Shown: positions 7,718 to 17,900 of the stretch, one piece after another
How positions within the stretch are numbered: the stretch's first letter is position 1
Layout of the letters: every line of letters begins with the position of its first letter
Assembly: GCA_035510775.1 (NCBI GenBank)
Contig: DATKGP010000005.1
Location: 1 to 28,302, forward strand
DNA length: 28,302 nt
Source of the DNA: DATKGP01 sp035510775
GTDB lineage: Bacteria; Patescibacteriota; UBA1384; 2-12-FULL-50-11
Reading direction: 5' to 3'
The notes under the pieces: generated by a model
The model's database searches: none
Seen by the model: only the letters and a program-made list of their open reading frames with translations
Told to the model about the DNA's origin: nothing
Translations under genes and position numbers: made by a program

Positions 7718-8889
7718 CTAATTGATTTTTTAACCAGGCCGTCGAGGAAGTCCTGAAAGTCCTTGTCTTCTTTGAGGTCTTTACCGGACTGTTTGGCAAT
7801 TTCGGCAATGCCCAGGCCAATTTTAATAGTTGAGGCAGCGGCTTTATGCCAGTCTTCTTCGAGTTTTTCCTTGGTGATGCTTTGACGGCTTAGCCAGTCT
7901 TCTTTATTCAGGTGCCGGGAAGCCAGAAATTCTTGCCAGCTTTGGCGAGTTCGCTCAACCTCGCCGGCAATTAAACTGTTCGGTATTTCTACGGCTATTA
8001 ACTTTTCAAACTCAGCTAGCCATTGGGCTTTTTGGCGGGTGAAAGCTTCGGTTTTCTTTCGGTCTGTTAGATCCTTTTTAATGGCCGATTTTAGGGCGGC
8101 GACAGTCTGGTGGCCGAATTTTTTGGCAAATTCCGTGTCGAGTTTTGGTGGAATGACGTTATATACTTCGTCAACTTCAGCTTTGAAAGTTACTGGCTTA
8201 CCAGCGAACTCTTTGTCGAAATGATCTTTGGGAAAATCCAGGGTGAAAGTCTTTTTGTCGTTCTTTTTTAGACCTAGCAATTGCTCGGCGAAGCCGGGGA
8301 TCACCGAATCAGTTCCTAAAATCAGCTCAAATTTCTTGGCCGAGAGTTTTTCACTTTCCAAATTACCGACCGAACCAGTAAAACTGACTTCCATTTTGTC
8401 GCCTTTTTCGGCCGGGCCGATTTTAATAATGGAAGCGGCGTAACCGCGCGAAAGTGAATCAATCACCTCGTCGACGTCTTTATCGCCAACCTCGGCCGCG
8501 GCTTTTTCTTTGAGGGTAATTTTTTGCCAAGCGCCAACCTTAATTTCTGGACGAACGTCAAATTCAAATTTCAAAAAAGTTTCCTTGCCAGCCTCAAAAG
8601 CCCCGACTTCTACCTGTGGATCTTCAATCGGCTGCACTTTGAGCCCCTTGATAATTTCCTGCCAAGCCGCTCGAACGGCGATTGAGTAGGCCTCCTCGCG
8701 CATTTTTTCTGGGTCTATTTGTTCACGTACCAGATTTTTTGGAGCCTTGCCCGGCCGGAAGCCCGCAACTTTCACACTGGCGGCGAGGTGAGTGGCGGCA
8801 TGTTCGAAGAAGTCGTTAACCTCAACGCTAGAAAGCCTGGCGGTATATTGATAGCGGTTTTGAGGCAGTTTTTTGTCTTCAATTTTCAT
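7714..8889 (-). CDS. tig: Trigger factor, ribosome-associated chaperone
   Basis: The protein has 391 residues, somewhat shorter than the common 430 or so. Trigger factor binds at the ribosomal exit tunnel and helps nascent chains fold. The ribosome-binding signature G43-F-R-P-G-K-A-P50 is intact in the N-terminal domain. An FKBP-type peptidyl-prolyl isomerase domain covers about 162-243 ('GDKMEVSFTG', 'FELILGTDSVIPGFAEQLLGLKKND'). The helical C-terminal arm domain follows and is the shortened part. An AGGA at 8898-8895, five bases before the ATG, supports the start. TTGAAT and TAGGCT hexamers 17 bases apart lie just upstream. The gene runs opposite to clpP, with overlapping stops, instead of preceding it in the common tig-clpP-clpX order. 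Confidence 0.95.
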   Translation of the reverse strand: MKIEDKKLPQNRYQYTARLSSVEVNDFFEHAATHLAASVKVAGFRPGKAPKNLVREQIDPEKMREEAYSIAVRAAWQEIIKGLKVQPIEDPQVEVGAFEAGKETFLKFEFDVRPEIKVGAWQKITLKEKAAAEVGDKDVDEVIDSLSRGYAASIIKIGPAEKGDKMEVSFTGSVGNLESEKLSAKKFELILGTDSVIPGFAEQLLGLKKNDKKTFTLDFPKDHFDKEFAGKPVTFKAEVDEVYNVIPPKLDTEFAKKFGHQTVAALKSAIKKDLTDRKKTEAFTRQKAQWLAEFEKLIAVEIPNSLIAGEVERTRQSWQEFLASRHLNKEDWLSRQSITKEKLEEDWHKAAASTIKIGLGIAEIAKQSGKDLKEDKDFQDFLDGLVKKSIS

Positions 8890-8898
8890 TGCTGTCCT

Positions 8899-8927
8899 AG
8901 CCTACCTATTTGGCAGGTGAAATTCAA
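8899..8927 (-). promoter_or_regulatory. Putative tig promoter
   Basis: On the minus strand, TTGAAT (8927-8922) and TAGGCT (8904-8899) are spaced by 17 bases. The -10 is nine bases from the tig ATG, so the leader would be only a few bases long. An AGGA falls within those nine bases. Confidence 0.45.
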
Positions 8928-8986
8928 CACTAAGGACGTTTTTCTTGGTTGACATAAGGTGGGGAATTTGGGACGTTGAATAAGAC

Positions 8987-11900
8987 ATGGGAGGGCTTAC
9001 GAATAATCCGTCGGGTCGGGACAGGGAGGGTTTTGGTTATGGTAATACAAAACCTCGGCGTCTTGACGGGCTGCACCGTCTAATAAAAAATCCCGAAGTT
9101 CACCGCCGAGCCGGGCGATTCAGCATTCTGGCTTTGGCTCTGACGATACTTTTCGGTCTAGTTACCTCGGCGACCTTGCCAAAACTGACTTCTGGCCAAA
9201 CTGGTGCCGCCAGCACCAATAGGCTGTGGACCAGCGGTGCCGAGCTTAACAGCACCACTGCCGGGGTTGAGTACGACATCTCTGGTACCTCGGGCGGCGG
9301 CGGCAATGTTACCATAGACAGCGCCATTAAACGCTCGGGTAACTACTCATACAAAGTCGTTACTACGGCCAGTGGCAATGTTATTGTAGGTAAATATTTC
9401 GCCTCCGCTAACCAAACTGCTCCGTACTGGGCTCGAGCCTACATCTATGTACCAGCCGCTCCTAGCGCTAGTCCTGACATATTGATGTTCCGAGATACCG
9501 CTGCAGCCACTAAAATCTCTGTCCGGCTGACAACTGCTATGAAACTCCAGCTTAGAAATGGAGAGGCTGGCACCCAGATTGGTTCGGATAGCACTACGAC
9601 CCTATCTACCAATACCTGGTATAGGATTGAACTTTTTACTGACACAACCACTCTAGCTGGTGGAGTCAAGGCCGAGTTGCGTCTTGACGGAGTCAGTGTT
9701 GCTTCAACCACTGCGGCCACTCTTACCACAGGCGTTGCTCGACTTTACTGGGGGATGACCGCCAACGCCACTACTTCGACTATCTACTTCGATGATTTGG
9801 CCATCAATGACGGAACGTCACGAACCGGCAACTGGCCCGGTCAAGGCAAGGTGGTGGCGATGCGACCAGATTCGGCAGGTGACAACTCGGCCTGGACTGG
9901 CACCTACGCCAATGTTAATGAGGTGACGCCGGATGACGCCTCGGGTTATATCAGCAGCTCTACCAGCGGTCAGCTGGAGGATTTGAACCTCCAGTCTTCG
10001 GCTAGCGCTGGCATCGGCGCCAATGACTTTATCAAGCTCGTGGCAGTCGAGCAGCGTTATACCCGGGCTTCGGCCAGCTCCAACTCGACTCGGGTTCGTA
10101 TCAAGGCCACTTCTGGTGGCACGGTCGATGAGAGCGCTAGCCTTACCGACAGCGTCACCACCTGGCACACGGATAAATCAACAACGCCGTATATCCCCCA
10201 ACTGACTGAATATGATCTGCCTGGCAGCTCGACGGCTCTATGGACGCCAGCAACACTCGACACCGCCCAAATTGGAGTCAACAACGTTACCTCGGCTGGT
10301 AGTGGTACCCAAGTTTCCACTCTTTGGCTGACGGTCGAGTATATGCCCAGCTTCGGCGGCCGAGTGTTTTCCAGCGGTTTTGAGCTTAACTCGACCGCCG
10401 CCAACGTTGAATGGACTTCCTTTACTGGAAGTCCAACTATCGTTACCTCGCCCATTAGAAGTGGAACTTATGCCTTGCAGACTGCCGCTAGCGGTGCCCA
10501 GAGTTACGCCCAATACAACTGGGCGAGTAGCAACGGTAGCGGGCCGTTTTTCCTACGGGCATACATCAGGATACAGACAGCTAACAACGCCGAGTTTAGT
10601 ATTATGGAGTTGCACGATTCTAGCGATGTCCGGCGAGCCTATGTTACCTTAACCTCTTCCAATACTCTGCAGCTCTACGACGAGGATGGAGTAATTGGCA
10701 GCGCCTCATCGGCTCTCTCCACGGCCACGTGGTACCGAGTGGAACTAGAGATTGACACCACGGCTGCAGGCGGCAGCCAAACGGTTACGGCCAGAGTTGA
10801 CGGAACCAACTTTGCCACCGCCAGCAATCGCGACATTTCTACCGGAGTGGCTCGCCTAGCTATCGGTAACAACATCGGTAACGTCGGTAGCCCTTCGACC
10901 GGCCAACTCCAGTTTGATGACGTCGCCCTAAACCAAGGTATCGGCAGCTACGAAAATAGCTGGCCAGGAGCAGGCAAAATTATTCATCTTAATCCCGCGG
11001 GGGCTGGTGATAATTCGGCTTGGACGAACGATTACAACTCGATTAAGGAAGTCACTCCCGATGACGCCACGAGCTTCACTTCAGCGACAACCACTGGTGG
11101 CACTATGGACGTGACGATGGCCGCCAGCGGTATCGGTGCCAGTGACGTTGTGCCGCTAGTTTCGGTTGGAGTGCGCTTTCGCACCAATACTGCCACCGAG
11201 GAGGATTTTCGAGTCCGCCTGAAAGACGCCACCGGCGGCATCCCAATCGAATCGACCACGCTGCAGCCGGCTTCAACTACCTGGGTTAGTAACAGCACTG
11301 CCGCACCACGCAACTACGCCTTAACGGCTTACACTCGGCCGGAAAGCAAAGCCTTCTGGACCCAGAGCGTTCTTGATACTGCTCAAATCGGTGTCCGCGA
11401 TATGGCCGGCAGTGGCCAGATCGACGTCTCGACCCTGTGGCTACTGGTGGAATATTCCCCGGGATTCTCCGGCGTGGTCTACGGTACTGACGAGATTACG
11501 CCAGATCTTTCCGGCGCCACGGTTAGATTAGAAATTAACGGCACGACTAGCTACACGACGACCGCCTCCACTGACAACGGCTCGTTTTATTTTACCAGTC
11601 CCGCTCCAACTACCGGCGATACCCTGGTTTTCTATCTCGACACTAACGGTGGTATCAGCGGTGCCACCTACACTCACTACGGAGGGGCGAGCCTGGCGAT
11701 AAATATTTACACCAACCGCCTAACTACCCGGTGCGACAACAGCTGTTCGTTGACTAATACCGACATTAATAGCTGGAGCAACGCCAACGATACCGATATT
11801 AAGGCGACAATGACTGGTAGTAACGTCGCTATAGACAATAGCTGGAAGCTGCTGGTGCAGGCTAATACCTATGCACCAGGTGGCGCTATAACGATGAATA

Positions 11901-14900
11901 CCGGCGGATCTAATACTTATTCCGGTGATGTTGAAATAAAATCCGGGGCAACTTTGAATATGGCCGGCAGCGCTCTCAACATCAGCGGCAACTACACCAA
12001 CGGTGGCACTTTTACTGCCGGTGCCAACACCACGACTTTTACCTCAACCACCACCGGCAAGACTTTGAGCGGTACTATGACAAGCCCGTCCAATTTTAAT
12101 ATTCTGGTCTTCAACGGTTCTGGTGGAGCTTGGAGCTTCGGTGCTAACTCTGCCACTACCAGCAGCGACTTGACGATTACCGCCGGTACTGTCACTGCTC
12201 CTTCAACCACACTTTCAATTGGCGGCAACTACTCGAACTCTGGCACCTTCACTCACAACTCTGGAACGGTTACCATGAGCGCCACTACCACCGGCCATAC
12301 TTTAGCCGGCACTATGACGACCACTTCAGCTTTTTATAACTTAACCTTTGACGATGGTGGTGCCGGCGCCGACTGGACCTTCAATAACAACGCTACGGCC
12401 AGCTATAATTTTTCGGTCAATAGTGGCACGGTCGTTTTAAATAGTCAGACGTTCATCATCACCCACGACTTTATCGAGGCCAACACGGCGGCCGCGACCG
12501 TCACCGGTGGCAATGCCTCCATCACTGTTGCTCACGACTGGAATAAAGGCTCAAGTGCCTCAATGACCATCAACGCCTGTACTTCGGTCTATCTAACTGG
12601 TACGGGGCAAATCACCGGCGGCCTGACCCAGTTTTGCAATCTGACGCTCGGCTATTCAACAAAGATAACTACCATCAACACGACTCGTTTCGATATTTAC
12701 GGCACCCTGACCTTCAACGGCGGTACAGTCGACTCTGCCTCGAACACTGGTAGTACCGAAATTATTGAGAGTGGCACGATTACGCCAGTTGTCTTTGGTT
12801 CAGCCACTTCTATCACCGGTACAAGTTGGGTAATTCATTATCGCCCGACCTCAACCTCGACAATTACTATGGCCGGCGGCAACTACGGGTCTTGGTCGGT
12901 GGCCACCGATACTCAATCAGGTAATAACACTACCTACCAACTTGGTGGGGCGCTGACGACCACCGGCGACTTTTATCTTTCCGCCCGTTCCGGTGTCACC
13001 GGCACGGCCTTCAACACCCAAAACTACGCTTTAACGGCACGAAGTTTCCGGTTCGGCTGGGCAACCAACACCTACTGTAATCCCATCACTGCGACGCTGG
13101 GCTCCAGTACCTTAACTCTAAGCAACGGCTCGAGCGATACGTTTTATCCGGACTTGAACTGCGGCAGTCACACCCTAACGATGAACACTTCCAATCTTAA
13201 GGCCACTGGCAATGTTCGGTTTGTGAACGGCACCGGAACTATTGCCGTCACCGCCAACACCTCGACTCTAACGATGCAACCGCCGGCCTCCAGCACCACA
13301 ACTTTTTCGCCCAACGGCCAGAGCATCTATAACTTTGTAATTAACGGCAGCGCCTCGGGAAATGTCCAGCCCGATTCGGCGGTAGCCGTTGCCGGCGACT
13401 TAACGATGACTAATGGCGTACTGATCGGTACCCAAAACGTGACTGTCAACGGCAATGCGATCGGCACATCAGGAGCGATTAATCTAACTGGCGGGACTTT
13501 CGAACAACGAGTTGGGGCGGCTGAATCTTTCGGGGATACGACTGGCTCCCAGACTTGGACCTTCTATAACTTGACCTTCTCTAACTCTAACGCTTCAACT
13601 GGTTACACTATCACTGCCAGTGCCGGGAGCTCCGGTGCTATGAGCATATCGAACGTTTTAACCATCGGCAAAGGCACTGATACGGCAGTGACAACTTTGA
13701 ATGCCGGCGGCCGTGTCTGGACTTTAAGTGGCACCACCGGTGCGCCGTTTGTTATCACTGCTACTTATGGAGCCTTCGCTGCCGGTACCTCAACTTTTAC
13801 TTACACTGGTGATTACGCTTCTGGCAATACCACCGTTGCCGCCACGACCTACTACAGGCTAATAATTAATAATGTCGCTGCCACAGAAACCTACGTTTTG
13901 GCCGGTACGACCACGACCAGTAATGATCTAACCATCACCGCCGGAACCTTGGATGTGACGGCCGGTAACTACGCCTTGAATATTAATAACAGCTACTCCA
14001 ACTCCGGTACTTTCGCGGCCGAGGCCGGCACTGTAACTTTCGGAGCTACCGCCACTGGTAAAACCCTAGCCGGCACCATGACCGGAAGCTCGTCGTTTTA
14101 TAACCTCACTTTTAACGGTACTGGCGGCGGTTGGGGCTTCAGCAACGATGTCGCTTTGCTAGCCGGTGGAACCTTCGAAGTTGTTCACGGCGCCGTTGCC
14201 GATAACGGCCACAACCTAACAGTTGGCACCAACGTTGGTGGCGGCACCTTCACTCTCGACAATACTACCGGCGTTTCTTACACCTCTTCCGGTACCCCAA
14301 ACATTACCGTTGGTGGCGACTGGAATGATCTTGGCAATAAATTCTCCAGAGGAACTTCAACGGTGATACTGAACGGTAATGGGATAATTAACACCGGAAG
14401 CTCGGCAAACTTTAATAATCTTTCCGTTGGTTACACTGGCTATACCACAACCCTAGCCAATTATGTAAACGAATATGGCACCCTGACTTTTAATGGTGGA
14501 ACATTTACCAATAGTGGCAGTGCCTATACACATATATATTGCGATGTTAATATCGCGCCAATAGTATTTACTGCACCCACGACTTTAAGCGGCGCAGGCA
14601 GGATCGAACTTGATGGCCACACTAATGGCGTGACTGTAACCGTGGCGGGCGGTAATTATGGTAACTGGACTCTATATATGCTTACTAACAATCATAACAG
14701 TATCACCTTTAATTTGGGTGGGGGTCTTACAACCACAGCCACTTTTTTACTGGAGGCTGGTGGGACAGCAACGGGCAGTGTCTTTAATACTCAAGATTTT
14801 TCGCTGAATGCCAGTAGTTTTACGTTTGGTGCCGTTTCGTACACCAATTCTTTCGTGGCTAATTTTGGAGGCAGCACCGTTACTTTGACTGGCAGTCTCC

Positions 14901-17900
14901 AGGTAGCAAGTAACGATGGTTCTCATACTTTAAATATGGGAACTAACTGCGCTATTAATGTTACGGGTAATGTTACCCTCGCTAATGGCACTGGCACGAT
15001 AACCACCAGCCCAGGCACTTCCTCGACGCTGATGATGACCCCGGCTGCTTCAACGACCACAACTTACACTACCAACGGCCAACATCTCTGGAACTTCACC
15101 ATTTCCGGAGCGGCTAGCACAAGTACAGTTCAGATGTCCGGTGTTGGTTATGTCGACCAGGATTTCCATGTGACTCAAGGAACTTTCAATGCTCAAAACA
15201 ACAATATGACTATTGGCCGTGACTTTATCTTAGATAATGTTGTCGGTGTTAATTATAATGCCGGTAGTTCAACTGTTCAGGTGGCTCGAAACTGGAGTGT
15301 CACTGGGAATAGATTTAACTATAATACATCAACGGTTACATTAGTTCCAGCCGCCGGGGTGACAGCCACCGTCAACAATGGCAGTAGTTCGTTCTACAAT
15401 TTGACTGTTAATGGCAATCCGACCGGTGTGGTCACGCCGTCTGGCGATATTATTATTAGTAACGACATAACCATTACCGCCGGGACGCTTGATATGACCG
15501 CCAGCAATTATAATCTGACAGTTGGCGGCAGTTGGAGTAATACCAGCGGCGTTTTCAATGCCCGTGCTGGAGTAGTTAAGCTAATTAACTCCTCAACTTC
15601 AACGAAAAATATTCGCACTAACGGTTCAAGCTTTAATAACCTCGAGCAAGACAACGGCTTGGCTGGCTATCTAAAACTTGATGAGGGCACGGGCACGACG
15701 GCCAATGACGTTTCTGCTAGCGGCAATACCGGTACCATCGCCGGAACCACCCCAACCTGGACGAACTCGGTTAAAAGTAACGATTACTACGGCGGTAGTG
15801 GCTCTGATCCGTACGGCCTTAATTTCAATGGCATTGACAACTATATTAACGTTGCCGAAAACGCCAACCTACCTATTTTCAGCCAGGTCAATTACTCGAT
15901 TGGAATGTGGGTTAAAGGAGCCTCTGGGCAGACCGACGACCGTATCTTTTCAGAGGGGTCATCGACCAGCGTTAACCCACTATTTAATATCGGTACCAAT
16001 TCCAGTGGTGGCCACGCGGATATTTTAATTAGAGATGATAATAGCGTTATAAGGCTAAACCACACGCTTTCTACCGGTATCGTCTTTGATGGAACCTGGC
16101 ACCATCTGGTGTGGACCGATAGCAGTGGCACTGCCAAACTTTATATCGATGGCGGTCTGGATGCTACCAACTTTAACTACACCAGGTCGTCGACGACCCT
16201 AAACCGTACGTCAATAGGAGCCGTACTGCGCTCTACCGCTTCCGCTTTCTTTACTGGGTCAATAGATGACGTTCGGATGTACAACAGAGTTCTTTCGGCA
16301 AGCGAGGTCGCCGATTTAGCAGCCGGCCGTAGCCCTGGCAGCGGCGTCTCTTCGACGGAAGGAACTTACACTCTGCAAGACGGGCTAAATGTGACAGGAG
16401 ATCTTAATGTCCGAACCGGCATGCTCGACGTTTCCAGTAGTAACTATGATGTTAATGTAACCGGCAATTATCTCAATGTCGCCAACTTCAACGGTCGAGC
16501 CGGTACGCTGGCAATGAAAAGTACCGCCAGCGGCAAGATGCTCCGCTCCGATCCATATTTCTATAACTTAACGTTCAACGGCTCCGGAGGTAGCTGGACG
16601 GCCCAAAACAGGCAGGTGACTACCAAAGATTTGAATATTACCAACGGGACGTTTGACGTTAGTACCTCCAACTATGCCATGACTGTCGGCGGCAACTGGA
16701 CAAACGGTGGGACATTTACCGCCCGATCTGATTTAGTGACCTTGAACGGCTCCTCGCAACAAACATTGAATGGCACGATGACCGGCGGTTCAGCTTTTTA
16801 TGACCTGACCATCACTAACGCTTCCGGCACGTCCGATCCTGGTTGCGGCACTAGCTTTACGCCCGGAATTATTTTTTCTGCCAGTGCTACGGCCACTCAC
16901 AGCTACACGATTATTACTCCTTCGGTAAAAGTCCAATATTTGTCAGGTGGCACCTATACTTTTGCCAACATCAACTGGAATGGCCAGGCGGCCGGCACTA
17001 GGATTCAGTTTCGACCGTCAACGACCTCTGCATGGCTGCTGGCGGTCAGCGGGACCCAGACAGTTTCTTATGTAGACGTTCAATTTTCCGACGCCCGTAC
17101 CGGTAATCAGATCCAGTCTAGCAACGGTACCAACGTCGATTGTGGTAGCAACCAAAACTGGCTTTTCGACTCACCGCCTAACAGCCCGACCTCGCTCTTG
17201 CAGAAAAAAGTCACCGGCGGGGCGACAATTGCCACTGGCGGCTGGACCAACGAAACCCAAGTGCAATTTACCGCTTCGGCAACCGATCCCGACAACCCCG
17301 ATACCCTATATCTATGTGTCGAGAAGAAATTAATCGGCGTTGGCTTTGCTAACGCTGAAGATTTGTGCGGCTCGGGTGTGGCCTACTCCGGTTCGCCAGT
17401 GGCGGTAACGGTGACGATTACCGGCCAGACCGATGCCAGCCAGTACCACTGGCAGGCCAGGCTTAAAGATACGGCTGCATTGTATTCAAGTTGGGTGAGC
17501 TACGGCGGTAACACCGACCCCAGCGACGCCGACTACGGCATCGACACCACCGCTCCAACCGGCGGCACCGTTTACGACGGCACGGCAGTCGGGGTAGATT
17601 CTGCCTACAACGACGGCTCGCTGGTGGCGGTCTCGGCCAACTGGGCCAACTTCAATAGCAACGTTTCGGGTCTGAATTATTATGAGTATTCTGTCGGCAC
17701 CACTGCCGGCGGCACCGACATGGTCGGCTGGACCAATAACAGCACGACCACCAGCGTCACAGCCAGCGGCCTGAACCTTCATACCGGCGTTACCTACTAT
17801 TATAATGTCCGGGCCACGGATAATGCCGGCAATCTTGGCGGGGTGGTGTCTTCCGATGGTCAGTTTGTTCTGCCGCAGCTAAGTTTTAGCCTGGGCAGCA

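Noticed and set aside
9100..17782. Many antisense or shifted frames inside the giant gene
   Set aside because: They follow from its GC-biased third positions and low-complexity codons; none has recognisable protein features.
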